A DNA stretch of 64,000 bases. Origin: Neovahlkampfia damariscottae (taxonomy: Eukaryota; Heterolobosea; Selenaionea; Neovahlkampfiida; Neovahlkampfiidae). Below are positions 23,001-34,331 of the stretch, piece by piece. The stretch spans positions 32,765 through 96,764 of the forward strand of contig JABLTG010000066.1 of the NCBI GenBank assembly GCA_016618085.1, given 5' to 3'. Under the pieces are notes generated by a model. The model was not told the DNA's origin and did not search any database. It saw only the letters and a list, made by a program, of their open reading frames with translations. Every line of letters starts with the position of its first letter. Position 1 is the stretch's first letter. Made by a program: the position numbers and the translations under genes.

Positions 23001-26000
23001 AAACTGAACTGTTAAAAGTGAAAAATGAAAAAAAAGTGAAAGAATATGAGAAATTGATTGAATCATTAAATCAAAAATTGATTGATGTGAGTTCAGAAGT
23101 ATATTCTTTAAATGATGAAAATTTAAAATCATTGAACAAAGAAATTGAAATCTTGAAAGAAACTCATGAAAAAGAACAAAAAAATTCAAAACTAGAATTT
23201 GACAATCAAATTCAGCAATTAAACAGATCACACAAATCTGTCATTGATCAATTGAAAAAAGATCAAAATAATGAAATCAATTTGTTACAAACTAAAAATG
23301 AAGCTGAAAAACTTGTTATGATTTCAGAACACAATCAAAAAATTGATCTTTTACAACAAGAGAAAGATACTTTAAAACAACAACAAATTGTTGAAATTTC
23401 ATTGTTGACTGCTTCAAAATTATCAGAAACAAAATCGTTCAATGAAGAAATAACCAAATTGAAAAATCAGCAACTGAATGAAATGAAATCAAAAGAACTT
23501 CAAAATGAAAAGGAAATGAATTTATTGAATCAAAAACATCAAGATGATTTAATTTCTCTCAAAGAAACGAAAGAAAAAGCTATTGTTCGAATCAATATGG
23601 AGAACGATAAGAAAATCAATTCTTTGAAGAAAGAACTTGAACAAATTTTGGAAGAAAAAAATGTAGAAATTGCAAAATTAAATGTAGAAAATGAAAAGAG
23701 GACCAAATCGTTGAATGATCAAATCATACAATTGTCAACACAATTAAAAGAATTGAATTCAGAAGTGTCTTCTTTGAATGATGAAAATTTAAACAAAATT
23801 CAATCTTTGAAGAAAGAAATTGAAAAATTGAAACATGAAAAAGAAGAAATTAGTTCCACCAGGAAGGAGTTGGAAGAAACTATTCAACAACTCGAAGAGA
23901 ATCACAAGACCAATATTTCTTCATTGAAAAATGAAATGAACTCTTTAACTCAAAACTATCAAGATGAATTAACTTCACTTAAAATATCAAATGAAAATGA
24001 AGTTAACCAGTTGAATGAACAAAACAATTCTGAGCTATATAAATTAAAAAAAGAAAAAGATCAAGAAATTTCTAAATTGATTTTAGAAAATGAGACTAAA
24101 ATGAATGAATATCAACAAGAAATTCATAGAATAATTGAAGATAATAAGATTCAAGTGGATTCTTTAGAGAAAGAAAAGACTCACAAGATTTCCACTTTAG
24201 TTTTAGAAAATGAGAAAAAAATTATTTCTTTAGAAGATTCAAATAATGAAAAAATATTAAAATTGAAACATGAAAACCTCCAAATGAATATGATGAAAAA
24301 AGAAAAAGATGAAGAGATTTTAAATTTAAATTTAGAGAATGAAAAGAAAATTAATTTATTAAATGAAGAAATTGAATCATTAAATCAAAAATTAAAAGAA
24401 ATGAATTCAGAAGTATCATCTTTGAATGATGAAAATTTGAACAAAATTCAATCTTTAAAGAAAGAAATTGAACAATTAAATCAACAAAAAGAACAAGAAA
24501 TTAAATTATTGAAAGAAAGTCATGAGATAACTATTTCTTCATTAAAAGATGAGCATGAAAAGGAATTAAATGATATAGGTGAAAAAAATAAGAGAAAAAT
24601 TGATGATCTAAAGAACGAAAAAGATGAAGAAATATCGAAATTGAATTTTGAACATGAAAAGAAGGCCAGTTTGATGAAAGAAGAGAATTCAAAATTGGTT
24701 CAAGAGCATAAAGAAAAAATGATATCAACAAAATTAGAAAATTCAAAATTGATTGAAGAAAAAAAACAACAAATTATTTCAATGAAAGAAGACTTTGAAA
24801 AGAAAATATTAAAATCTATGGAAGATAAAAATAATGAAGTTTCAAAATTGAGTGATGGATTTAAAGAAAAAATAAATCAATTAGAGTTATCAATTCAAAG
24901 TTTAAATGAAGAAATCAAATCATTAGAGAAAGAATCAGAAATTGGATTGTCTGATTTCAAAGAAAAAAAAGAAAAAGAAGTTACTACATTGATCAAAAAC
25001 AATGAAATTGAAATGAAAAAATTAAAAGAATTGAAAAAAGAAGAAATACAATCAATACAAGATAATCACCTCAATGAAATGAGTAAATTGAAGAATGAAA
25101 AGGAATTGAATGAGATAAGGTTGAATGACAAAATAATCTCTTTAATGAAAGAACAAGAGAATCAAATTAATCAATTGAATGATAAAAACAGTATGAAAAT
25201 CAAAGAATTACAAGATGATCAGTCAATAGAGATTTCAAAAATCAAAGAGAAGAATAAAACTCAAATTCAAAAAATAACTTCCGAGAATGAAAAGAAGATC
25301 AAATCTTTGGATCAAGAAATCATTAATCTGAATCAAGAAATCAAAGAACTCAATAATGAAATTAGATCTTTGAATGATGAAAATTTGAATAATATTCAAA
25401 CTTTGAAGGGAGAAAATGAAAATTTAAAACATCAAAATGAAGTAGAAGTTAATAGATTTAAGGAAGAAAATGAAAAAGAAATACAAAATTTGAAAGATAA
25501 ACAAGAACAAGAAATGAGATTATTCGAAGAAGCAAAACAATCTGAATTCCAAAAATTGTCATTAGAAAATGAACAAGCCATCAATTCCTTGGTTGAACAG
25601 AACAAATTAGTTCTTTCTGCATTCAAAGAAGAATCTCAAGCTCAACTGAATTCAAATCAACAACAAAATGATCAATTGATCGAAGAATTGAAAAGAAATC
25701 ATGAAGTTGAAAAAAATTTATTGAAATCAGAAAACGAGCAAGAAATTGTAAAACTGAAAGGAAAACTTGAAGACACAATGGAGTTGAAAGAAAAAAATGA
25801 AATTGAAAAACAAGATGAAATTCAAAAATTAAAAGATGAATTGTTATCATTTAAGAATCAAATTGTTAAAGTAAATGAAGAAAATAACAAGAAAAATAAT
25901 GAAATGAAAATTGAGAAAGAAAAATCCATTTCAGTTTTAGAAAAAGAAATAGTATCTGTTCAAGAAAAATTGAAGATGGAAATGGAATCTTTAAATCAAG

Positions 26001-29000
26001 AAAAAGAAAAAGAAATTTCAAATTTGAACAATGAATTCAAAAACAAGTTAATTTCATTGAAAGATCAAAATCAAAAGGAAATGTTCAATTTGAATCAAAT
26101 GAATCAGAAAACAGTTGATGACTTATCAATGGAAATTCAAAAATTGAATGCTACAATCATCAATCAATCTTCTGAATCCAAAGAGGAAATTGAATCATTA
26201 AAGAAACAAAAGGAGATTGAAATAGATTCATTGAATGAAGAAAAAGAAAATAAACTGAAATCTATCACTGAAAATCATGAAAAAGAAATTAAATTATTGA
26301 ACAAAGAAAATGAAAGTAAAATCACAAAGATAAAAACAGATTTCCAAAAAGATACCAATTCTTGGAAGGATCAAATTCAATCATTAACAAAAAGTATCCA
26401 AAGTATCAAAAATGACAAGAAACAAGAAATGGATTCAATGAAATATCAAAATGAAGAAAAAATGAATGAAATGAAATCAAATCATGAAAAAGTGTTAATT
26501 TCATTAAAAATCCAACAAGATAAAGAGATTGAATCATTTAAAGAAGATAAAGAAAAAGAAATTCGTGATATTAAAGAAAATTATGATTCACAAATTGTTT
26601 CATTAAAACATGCTCAAACAAAAGAATTGAATGAAAAAAATGATCAAATTGAAAAACTAAAACATGAAATTGATCAATTATCAAATCAATTGGTGTCATT
26701 AAAACAAGACCATTCAAACAAAATTGAAACTTCAATTACAGAAAAACAAAATGAAATTAAAGCATTGACTGAAGTACATAATGTTGAATTAAATTCTTTA
26801 ACGAAAGAAATTCAAAAATTGAAACAAGAAAATGTAAAATCAACAAAAGAGTATTCAAACAAAATCAATGAATTGGAGTTGAATTTAGAGAAGACAAACA
26901 CTTCACTCAATAGTGAAATTGAAAAACTACAGAAGGAAATTGAAAGTCAAAATACTTTAATCAAATCATTGGAAAAAGAAAGAGACACAAAGATTGAAAT
27001 ATTCAATCAAGAAAAGGATCAATTGAACATTCAACTTCAATCATTGAAAGAAGTTCATTCAAAATCAAAAAATGAGTTAACTGAATTGATGTTATTGAAA
27101 GAAACAAAAGAAAAAGAAATTGAAACTTTGAATCAAAAAATCAATCAACAAACAGAAAGATTTAAGAACCAATTAGATTTATCGACCAATGAAATTTCTT
27201 CATTAAATAATCAAATTCATCAAATGAAAAATGAAAATGATTTAAAAATAGAAAGTATTAAAAAAGAAAAAGAAGAAGATATTGAACATTTATCAAAAGA
27301 AAAAGATGAAAAACATAAAATGGAATTGAACAAAATTAATAAAAATCTTGATGATTTAAAAATAGAATTAACAAAAAATGAAGAAGAATTTGAAAAACAA
27401 AAAGAAATATTAACTAAAGAAATTGAAAGAAATGAAGAAAATGTTTCAAAATTACATTCAGAAATAGAATTATTAAAAAAAGAAAAAATAAATTCAACTG
27501 ATGATTTTGATAAAGAATTGAATGTATTCAAAGAAAAATTGATTAAAGAAGAAGAAGAAATAAAAAAAAAAGAAGATGAAATTTTTGAATTAACTCAAAA
27601 TTTCGAAAAGAAACAAATTGAAAATGAATTAAAATTTACAAAAATGAATCAAGAATTTGAGTTCAAATTGAGAGAATTAGAAAAATTAAAAGAAGATGAA
27701 ATTAAATTAATTGAAGAAAAATTGAAAAAAGAAAAAGAAAAAATAGAATTTAACCATCAAGAAACTGTTAAAAAGATGACAAAAGAAATTGAAAAATTTA
27801 AAATTGAAATTCAAAAATTTGAAAAGAAATGTAAAGATATTTCGGAAAAAGTATTAAAAATTGAAATTGAAAAACAAGATTTATTGAATGAAATTAAGAA
27901 ATTAAAAGAAACAATCAATGAAAAAGAATTAAAAAATGAAAAACAAAAATTAGAAATTATTGAAATATCTGAACAATTAATACATTTAAAAGAACATAAT
28001 TCATTTTTAGAAGATGAAATGGATAAATTATCAAATATTGATTTTAATGAAGATGATTCATCAAATTTAAAATCATCAGAATCAATGGAAAATATTATTC
28101 AAAATGAAAAAGATCAAGATCGTCAAAAATTAGTTTCTGCACAAAAGAAATTATTTTCACATACAATTCAATTAAAAAAAATGAAACAAAAATTAGAAAT
28201 AAGTGAATTTGAAATTGAAAATTTGAAAAAAGAATTATCATTAAAAACAGAAGAATTAAAACAAAAAGAGATATCATTAGATGATAAATCAAATTTATTA
28301 AGAAAATTAACAGAAGAACAAACAAATTTAGAAAAGAAAAAAAAAAGATTTTCATTACTTAAAACATCAAATAAAGAATCATCAAATTCAAATCAATTAA
28401 ATATTACTCTTCAACAAGATAATGAAAAATTAAAATATGAAAATTCATTATTAGAAAAGAAATTTACAGATTTTAAAAAATCATCAGAGAATTTACAAAT
28501 GTTATTTGATAAAGAAAGACAAAATGAAAAATTAAGATCAAAAGAAATGATAGATAAATTGAATAAAAAAATAAGTGGATATGAAAAGGATTTATTGAAT
28601 ACAAAAAATGAAATTGATTCATTAAAAATTGATAAATTAGCAGCAGAATTTAAAGCATCAAAATTTGAAGAATTGTATAATAATTTAGTTGATGAATTTG
28701 AAAATATGACTGATCTTCAAAGTCAAATATTATCTGAAATGGATGATACAACAAAAGAAAAAGATTATTTTTCAACAAGAATTTCAGAATTAGAAGAATC
28801 ATTTGATTTAGAAAGAAGTCAAATTGAATCATTAGAAAAAGAATTAATCAAATCTAGAAGACAATCAAAAAATGATTCTTCAAATGATTTACAAAGAGAA
28901 TTATTAGAAGAATTGGAATTATTAAGAGAAGATTTAGAAATTAAAGAATCACAATTGGATTTTGTTTTGGATATTAAGAAAGCGACAAATAGCAGAAGAA

Positions 29001-29581
29001 ATTCAAATTCTGATGTTGATTCTCAATTATCAAATAGAACAGACTATTCAAATGATTCAAGTGTTAGAACTCCAAAAGGAAATAAAACTCCAAAGAGTGG
29101 TGGAAGAGCAAGAGCTAATTCTGGTATTGCACCAATTGTAAATAAAATTACTAATGCAAATCCTCAACTTGAACAAGCAACAAAAAAGGTGAAAGCATAT
29201 TTTTCAAATATTGCAAAGAAATTCAAAAAGAAATCAAATGAAGTTGAACATGACAAAGAAATCATGAAGAATGCATTAAGAGAAAAAAATGATGAAATTT
29301 ATGTATTAGAACAGAAAGTAAAAGAATTGGAAAATGAAATTGACATTTTAAAACAAACAATGTCATTAGCAAATACTTCAAGCAGAAAAAGTTCAAGAGG
29401 TTCAATTGTACTGTCTAATATATTCAAAAGAGGATCATCTCAAAATACACCTTCAAAATCAGAACCAAAAACTCCAATTTCTGAACCATCAGCTCATTTT
29501 GCTTTGATAGAATCACTCAGTCCGATAGACAAACCACCTGAGGAAGATATTTCTGTTGATGCTGTAAAATTTGATGAATAA
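20024..29581 (+). CDS. Giant intronless coiled-coil protein with N-terminal membrane anchor
   Basis: A single open frame of 3185 residues from the ATG at 20024, which lies 47 nt after AGCCAATCAAAC. Residues about 13-28 form one hydrophobic segment (I-M-Y-G-I-G-A-A-S-A-S-L-L-M-Y) preceded by Lys, then an acidic linker, then about 2800 residues of nearly uninterrupted Glu/Lys/Gln/Asn/Leu coiled coil. The end contains a Ser/Arg-rich phospho-site-like region (R-T-P-K-G-N-K-T-P-K) and a short basic helix. Segments sharing S-L-N-D-E-N-L recur five times. The layout suggests a membrane-attached tether or scaffold, as in golgins or EEA1-like proteins, but no specific homologue is claimed. It is striking that no intron interrupts 9.5 kb in an intron-rich window. 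Confidence 0.95.
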   Translation: MKKNILSGKSKKYIMYGIGAASASLLMYSNLKKDENKKEENSTEEEKIEPMKIKVDPLEVINETEELIDSIQREEENEQEDDVSNDENDENRREDFIQEEDEDQEIDEQVDLYKFKRGILTPKKFNMNHFLEFYNEKYQTIIQETKNSFQKILKEKEENLNNLIQEIQNLKNEKSYDVKLILKLKKEIQIIKENLNFLKEDVKKFTEFQNVSNSIEVLIEKLKERENGFLMEIDNFEKHEEKLKKKISTLEEKSKNDQEVFEKSEQEMIMEIKSLKNQQINLEDEIKNLKKNERDLKLENEIFLNQISDNEMKIKELENLIEESEFKNELKDKTILLNIEQDHNDFLKELNLNHEMEIQNFKQKLHEIQVQLTVKIFELESSMKQKEEEENLNQNLNQQLKEKEEKLLKKEEIFKEKLKENEKKFINLEKQIESIKKQKENMNEEIEQFKKLQEVFKEENSKLKEDIEVLKKQEETFSLIKEKNIENEENLITLEKQNEFLKKVNEENDKKMFKFQKEIGDLEIENASLNENHSSVEAQLKQVSSDFEKQKFIETVLTEKIENMENEKKKLELEKIENEKKFKINIYDLKEGLKEKEKEFDGKLKQKEDEFQMKLKEKQMEFQEVLDKKDKEFDGILKEKQNEFETKMNEKEEKIEILNHKIEKEKHSKKELVSSIFQLSQEKEESDKQKEQSLSKELELNDEIKKLNEKVIVLTKNFRDLNENKNIEIENLNKEKDILKVDLENTKMEMRTLKSNYENRLNEEKEEILKFNEEIKKYQEEVTELSQEKDEQVEQRESQLTRLQNELLELKESRIEVINLNSENEKKFEEILNKKEQVILKLNLENEKEKNLLKNEIQILSMKVKEMNSEVLSLNDENLNKIQSLKKEIEQLNQQKEQEIKLLNKEAEKLKSLQEDYDSLTKQFSDLKTDINMKEVENATLKENEKSLNEKIESITLEHDEKEKHSILLIQQKEVEVQSLKEEIDQKIKQHDETELLKVKNEKKVKEYEKLIESLNQKLIDVSSEVYSLNDENLKSLNKEIEILKETHEKEQKNSKLEFDNQIQQLNRSHKSVIDQLKKDQNNEINLLQTKNEAEKLVMISEHNQKIDLLQQEKDTLKQQQIVEISLLTASKLSETKSFNEEITKLKNQQLNEMKSKELQNEKEMNLLNQKHQDDLISLKETKEKAIVRINMENDKKINSLKKELEQILEEKNVEIAKLNVENEKRTKSLNDQIIQLSTQLKELNSEVSSLNDENLNKIQSLKKEIEKLKHEKEEISSTRKELEETIQQLEENHKTNISSLKNEMNSLTQNYQDELTSLKISNENEVNQLNEQNNSELYKLKKEKDQEISKLILENETKMNEYQQEIHRIIEDNKIQVDSLEKEKTHKISTLVLENEKKIISLEDSNNEKILKLKHENLQMNMMKKEKDEEILNLNLENEKKINLLNEEIESLNQKLKEMNSEVSSLNDENLNKIQSLKKEIEQLNQQKEQEIKLLKESHEITISSLKDEHEKELNDIGEKNKRKIDDLKNEKDEEISKLNFEHEKKASLMKEENSKLVQEHKEKMISTKLENSKLIEEKKQQIISMKEDFEKKILKSMEDKNNEVSKLSDGFKEKINQLELSIQSLNEEIKSLEKESEIGLSDFKEKKEKEVTTLIKNNEIEMKKLKELKKEEIQSIQDNHLNEMSKLKNEKELNEIRLNDKIISLMKEQENQINQLNDKNSMKIKELQDDQSIEISKIKEKNKTQIQKITSENEKKIKSLDQEIINLNQEIKELNNEIRSLNDENLNNIQTLKGENENLKHQNEVEVNRFKEENEKEIQNLKDKQEQEMRLFEEAKQSEFQKLSLENEQAINSLVEQNKLVLSAFKEESQAQLNSNQQQNDQLIEELKRNHEVEKNLLKSENEQEIVKLKGKLEDTMELKEKNEIEKQDEIQKLKDELLSFKNQIVKVNEENNKKNNEMKIEKEKSISVLEKEIVSVQEKLKMEMESLNQEKEKEISNLNNEFKNKLISLKDQNQKEMFNLNQMNQKTVDDLSMEIQKLNATIINQSSESKEEIESLKKQKEIEIDSLNEEKENKLKSITENHEKEIKLLNKENESKITKIKTDFQKDTNSWKDQIQSLTKSIQSIKNDKKQEMDSMKYQNEEKMNEMKSNHEKVLISLKIQQDKEIESFKEDKEKEIRDIKENYDSQIVSLKHAQTKELNEKNDQIEKLKHEIDQLSNQLVSLKQDHSNKIETSITEKQNEIKALTEVHNVELNSLTKEIQKLKQENVKSTKEYSNKINELELNLEKTNTSLNSEIEKLQKEIESQNTLIKSLEKERDTKIEIFNQEKDQLNIQLQSLKEVHSKSKNELTELMLLKETKEKEIETLNQKINQQTERFKNQLDLSTNEISSLNNQIHQMKNENDLKIESIKKEKEEDIEHLSKEKDEKHKMELNKINKNLDDLKIELTKNEEEFEKQKEILTKEIERNEENVSKLHSEIELLKKEKINSTDDFDKELNVFKEKLIKEEEEIKKKEDEIFELTQNFEKKQIENELKFTKMNQEFEFKLRELEKLKEDEIKLIEEKLKKEKEKIEFNHQETVKKMTKEIEKFKIEIQKFEKKCKDISEKVLKIEIEKQDLLNEIKKLKETINEKELKNEKQKLEIIEISEQLIHLKEHNSFLEDEMDKLSNIDFNEDDSSNLKSSESMENIIQNEKDQDRQKLVSAQKKLFSHTIQLKKMKQKLEISEFEIENLKKELSLKTEELKQKEISLDDKSNLLRKLTEEQTNLEKKKKRFSLLKTSNKESSNSNQLNITLQQDNEKLKYENSLLEKKFTDFKKSSENLQMLFDKERQNEKLRSKEMIDKLNKKISGYEKDLLNTKNEIDSLKIDKLAAEFKASKFEELYNNLVDEFENMTDLQSQILSEMDDTTKEKDYFSTRISELEESFDLERSQIESLEKELIKSRRQSKNDSSNDLQRELLEELELLREDLEIKESQLDFVLDIKKATNSRRNSNSDVDSQLSNRTDYSNDSSVRTPKGNKTPKSGGRARANSGIAPIVNKITNANPQLEQATKKVKAYFSNIAKKFKKKSNEVEHDKEIMKNALREKNDEIYVLEQKVKELENEIDILKQTMSLANTSSRKSSRGSIVLSNIFKRGSSQNTPSKSEPKTPISEPSAHFALIESLSPIDKPPEEDISVDAVKFDE
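22622..24512 (+). repeat. Internal repeat copies within the giant coiled-coil gene
   Basis: Bases 22622-22733 and 24401-24512 are identical except for one position over 112 nt, 1779 bp (593 codons) apart. Weaker copies of the same block lie at about 23086-23140, 23752-23830 and 25350-25408. All are in the same frame and encode the S-L-N-D-E-N-L...I-Q-S-L-K-K-E-I segment. Such near-identity at silent sites points to recent duplication or gene conversion. Confidence 0.85.
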
Positions 29582-29627
29582 AAATTAATTTAATGAATCT
29601 TTATTTATTCAAATTCTCCGAGGTATT

Positions 29628-32171
29628 CTATTTAAAATTATCTAAAAATTTCTTTCTGTTCAAAAGAGGATTGTACACTTCTCTTGTCAACCTTAATTTT
29701 TCAACTGGATCTTCTGTTTCACCGTAAATCTCATAAAAACCTTCAAACTCTTTTTGGAGACGCATTTTTTCAGAAAGAGGATTAATTGACGCATTCTTCT
29801 CTCCAGCATAAAGTAAATGATGACTTGATGAATTAAATATTTTTCATTCAACTTACTATTTCTCCCTTAAATATTCAATTTGTTTTTGATTGTAATCATC
29901 CAAGTCCTCTCTTTTGATTCTATGTACTTGATCATTTTTAAATTTCTAAACATTAGAATCATAATGTTAACTTACCCTAATTCTTTGTTGAACAGTTTCA
30001 TCATTTTGTTGTAAAATAATATTTGATATTGGTGGTAAATCTTTCAATAGTTCTTTTTCATTTTTCTTTCTTTTCATTTTTGGAATACTTTTCACATTTT
30101 CAATGAAGTTAAAATTATTCATTTCATCAATAATAATATTTTTTAATTTTGAAATTTGAAATAATTTAAAATCAAAATCATTAATCAATCTATTTCTTAG
30201 AGACAATTCAAAAAAATTAAAATTTAATTTAATTTTTTTATTATCCAATAAAATAGCAGAAAAATTATCAAATAAAAATTGATACATTTTACATTTGAAT
30301 TCTTTTGATTTATTCAATTTCTTTTGGAATTTCAATGGATCTTCCTTCAATAAATTAAGATATACTTTTAATTTTTTCATAATTTTTGAAGAAATCAAAA
30401 AAGATGAAATTGAAATATCTGAAAAATAATCTGATATTTTTTGTTTTAAAAACTTTTTCAATTTTTCATTTTTTTCATCTTTTTTAATAATTTTTGTTTC
30501 TTGTTCTTCTCTTTCAATAATATTTTTGATTTGTTTTGAAGACCAAAAATGAGATAAAAAAGAAGATGTCATTGATTTTTGTGAAGTAATTCCACATAAA
30601 TGAAAAATGTATAAATCAAATTTTCTTTTTAAAATATCAATGGATTCTTTTTCAAATATTGATTTTAATAAGATTTTTCTTGATTTATAAACTTTTAACC
30701 AGTCCAATGATGAACCAATCAAATTTCCAAAATTTTCATTGGCTTCTTTGTTTTTCGTTTTTTTGTAAATAAAAAATGAGTTTTGATTTTTCCAAAGGAT
30801 ATTTTGATTACCATCTTCAGTTAAAATTGAATTAAAATTCTCCATGAAAAAATTTTCATCAAAAAAATATGAGTCATGAATCTCATCATTTTTAATTGGA
30901 GGTTCAGTTCCAGAATAAAATCGATTCAAATCATGAAAATCCAAATTAAAATTTTGTTCAATTCCATTTAAATTTTCGATTTTACGAACTTTGGTGTAAA
31001 ACTTTTTTTTTAAAAATTTTACGTATTCATGAAATTGACGATTTTGATACCAAGAATTCCAAAAATTAAAATTTGAATAAAAATTCATAAAGTTATTTCT
31101 CATATTTAACTGAAATTGATTTTTGATGATCAAATTAGTCGGAAAATTTAATTTTTCAAAATGAATTAAAAATTTCTCTTTTTGTATTTCAGACATTTCT
31201 TTAAAGTCTAAATTATCAAACCAAGCAATTGGTTCAATAGATTTTAAATGATGATTTGATTGGTCTTCCTTAAATGTCGATATTCGATCATTTAAATAAT
31301 CAATCATCTCTTCATGTTCTCTTAAATTTGATTCCAATATTTTTAATTGAAATGAACTTTGTTTGAAATGATCAATTAATTTTGTAGTCTTTTTTGGAAC
31401 TGAAGATGATTGGTTTGATTTTGCCATTGTTTTCTTGATTTTTCTGGTGAAATATTTCCGATAAGATCTCTCCAATAATTTGTATCTTTTTTGAATTAAA
31501 GTCAATTTTTCTTTCAAAATCTTCAATTCTTTTTCATCTTTTTTTTCATATTTTTTCGTTTTTTTTTTCAAAATTTCAATAAAATTTTCGTTTTCAATTC
31601 CAGTTATTCGTTTTGTTATTTTATTCATTTCTATAATCCAATTATTTTCTCTTTCATTTTTTATAAATTTATTAAGGAAATTCTTCAATTCAAATCTTCG
31701 ATTTTTTTGTTCATTTTGTTTTAATGAAGGGTAAGGTTCTTGAATTCTATTGAAAAAATATTCATAAAACGCTTTTTCTGAATATTTTCTTTTAAAAATT
31801 TCTGTTTTTAATTTCTTCAATGTTTCATGATTTGAATCAATTTCTTTTTGTAAAATCTCTTGTTTTCTTTCATCTACTGAAATTAATTTTGATTGTTTTT
31901 CGAATTGTTGTATCTTTTTTATTACATTTGAGTATTCATTTTCTAAATTTTGTAAAGTCATTTCAAATATTTTTAAATTTAATTTATCATCTTTATCTTT
32001 TACATCATCATCATCATCATCTATTATAACTTTTACTTTTTTATTTTTTTCTTCTATTTTTATTTCATTTTTCATTTGACCTTTAAATTCAATATTTTTT
32101 ATCTCTTGTAAATCTCCTGCTACTTTTTGAATACCAATTATAATTTCATTCAAAAGTTCATCTTCTTCCAT
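29628..32171 (-). CDS. Large coiled-coil protein of unknown function
   Basis: Exons 32171-29976, 29945-29857 and 29823-29628 (introns 30 and 33 nt) give 826 residues. The N-terminal 330 residues are Lys/Glu-rich and partly coiled coil, with an acidic run (I-D-D-D-D-D-D-V). The middle has an aromatic stretch (W-F-D-N-L-D-F, F-W-N-S-W-Y-Q-N-R-Q-F). The C-terminal 90 residues, visible only after splicing, include N-P-L-S-E-K-M-R-L-Q-K-E-F and D-P-V-E-K-L-R-L-T-R-E. No known domain is recognised. An ATTGG element is 27 nt upstream of the ATG. Confidence 0.85.
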
Positions 32172-32250
32172 TTTCCTTCAAATACTCATTTGAAAAATGA
32201 TTGGATAAAAAAAACGAAAAAAAAAATATATTTTGAAAAAATTCCTTTAA

Positions 32251-34137
32251 TTAACATTTTGATAAAGCTTGACTGATGAAAAATTTAACATCTGTATCTT
32301 TTTCTTTTGAACTCATTTCAGTTAAAGTTGGTTTTATTTTATCTTTAATAACTGATGTTTTGACATGATCCATCATAATTTCTAAAGTTTTTACAGCATT
32401 AAAGCGAACATTTGGAACTGGATCATCTAACATTTTTATAACTAAATCTAAAATTGTTGAATTAACATCATGAGGAAGAACAACAACCAAACTATTTATA
32501 GCAAAGAGAGTAGTCATACGATAAAGATAATTTGAATGATCCATTTCAAGTATTTTTGGTAATAAATTCTTTTCACACCATTCTGCACCAAATACTTCTG
32601 TTAATTTTCTTAAATTAATTGTAGCTGCTTCTCTAATGCTATAAACAGAATCTATTAACCATTTCATACAAAGTGTGGATAATTTATCATCAAAAAATTC
32701 AACACCTAATTGTTTTGAAAGAAGTGGAATATATTCTATAATTGCTAAACGAACTCTCCATTGTTTATCTTCAGCTAATTCAACAATTGCAGGTAAAAGT
32801 GATTGTGATAAAAGTTCAACTCCGACAACTTTATTAACTGCATCAAGTTTGGAAATAATATTTAATCTAACTTCTGGAAAAGCATCTTTAAGTAATTGAA
32901 TAAATAAAGGTAGGAGATGTTTGATTGTTCCATCTTTTTCTAAAGTTGGTGCTAAACCCATAATGACTGAACCTAAAGCGGAACGTACATGTTCAGATTT
33001 ATCAGAAACAAGTTGTTTTATAGCAGGAATCATATCTTCAATTATTTTTTCTTTTGGTAAAAGTGAAGCTACATCAGCAACTTTGTTTGCAGCTGCTGTT
33101 CTAACTTCAGCTTCTGGGTCTTGACATAAAGCAATATATGCTTCAATAAGTTCTTTTCTAGTAATTTCAACACCCAAAGCAGAGCATAACTAAATTTATT
33201 AAAAAGTTGTTTTTTTTTTTTTACGTTTTTAAAGTGTTCAGCAACCATATACCTGACTCTCCATGATTTATCTTTGGCACATGATTTTACTGAAGGAAGA
33301 ATATATTTTTCAATTTCTTCAACCGTTAATTGTTTTGCGAATGCGATGCAATTTTCAACAGCTAAAAGTCGAACTGAGTCTTGTGTATCTTGAGCCAATG
33401 TTAAAAAGAGTGGTATTAAAACTGAAAGTACATGATCTTTTGAACTTTTTGAAGCCAAAGTACCAAGGTGAGTAAAAGCAGAACGACGAACCATAGGTGT
33501 ATCATCACTACATAATTTAGCGTAAATTCTAAAGAATAAGAATTATCGTTTTTTTTTTTTTACCCTCTTAATTGTGTTTTTTTTTCATCTGTAACAACTG
33601 GATAAACGACACCAAAAAGACCACAAGCAGAAGATTTCGAAGTGAACCATTTTTCACTTAATAATTCTTCTATTAATTTTGTAAAATATGTTTCAATCAT
33701 TTCTGGTTTCATTTGACTTGCGATTTTGTTTAAAGAAGCCACTGCTTTATCTCTGACAGTTGATTCTTCAACGTTACATAAAGTTTTCAAAGGTACAAGT
33801 AAATGGTGTGCTTTTTTAGGTCCACCAACAATTGAAACAAAATCACCAAGAATTTCAGCTAAAGCCAAAAGTACTTCGTCTTCGTCTTCGGTACAAGATT
33901 CTGTAGTGGTCAGATTTTAAAAATTAAACTATTTACCATCAATAAATGGAATTAACTCTGCAACAGTCCTTTCTGGTCCTAAAGCGAGTCCGATTGTATT
34001 GAGACGTTTAATTGAATTTAATCTTAATTGTACATCCTCATTTTTTAATTCATCAATTAAAACTGATATTGGGTATGAGTCATCTTTATATTTTAAAAAT
34101 TAAAATTGTTAATTTTTTGTTTACCAACTACACTCAT
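32251..34137 (-). CDS. PPP2R1A: PP2A scaffold subunit A (HEAT repeats)
   Basis: Five exons (34137-34125, 34083-33937, 33900-33564, 33528-33225, 33189-32251), introns 41, 36, 35 and 35 nt, give 579 residues; the family is about 590. About fifteen HEAT repeats are evident, with family hallmarks [37 protein letters not shown] and D-P-V-P-N-V-R-F-N. The horseshoe scaffold holds the catalytic and regulatory PP2A subunits. The first exon is only 13 nt. An ATTGG lies 20 nt before the ATG. Confidence 0.98.
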
Positions 34138-34331
34138 TATTCTCACTGACGTTCAAAGAATTTGATTGGTCTATTCACAAATTCTTTAGCAAATCAAATT
34201 GTTTATTCCCAAATCAAAAATTTTTTTTATTTTTTTCTTTGTTTTTTATAAAATGTTAATCTTTTTTTCCAATAGATTAAAAATTTTTTCTAACCGATTT
34301 TGATACGCCAAACATTCAAAATAAATGTATC
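34138..34331. promoter_or_regulatory. Divergent promoter region, PP2A-A and first Csm1-like gene
   Basis: TGATTGGTC at about 34156 lies next to the PP2A-A start; TTCCAATAG at about 34268 lies 63 nt before the ATG at 34332. Otherwise the region is T- and A-rich with no other motif recognised. Confidence 0.35.

Noticed and set aside
22622-25408. Recurring block considered as a CRISPR-like or tandem DNA repeat
   Set aside because: Copies are unevenly spaced, in one reading frame and inside a coding sequence.
20147-28832. Many Phe/Leu-rich minus-strand frames along the giant coiled-coil gene
   Set aside because: Reverse reading of GAA/AAA codons gives TTC/TTT; no independent evidence.
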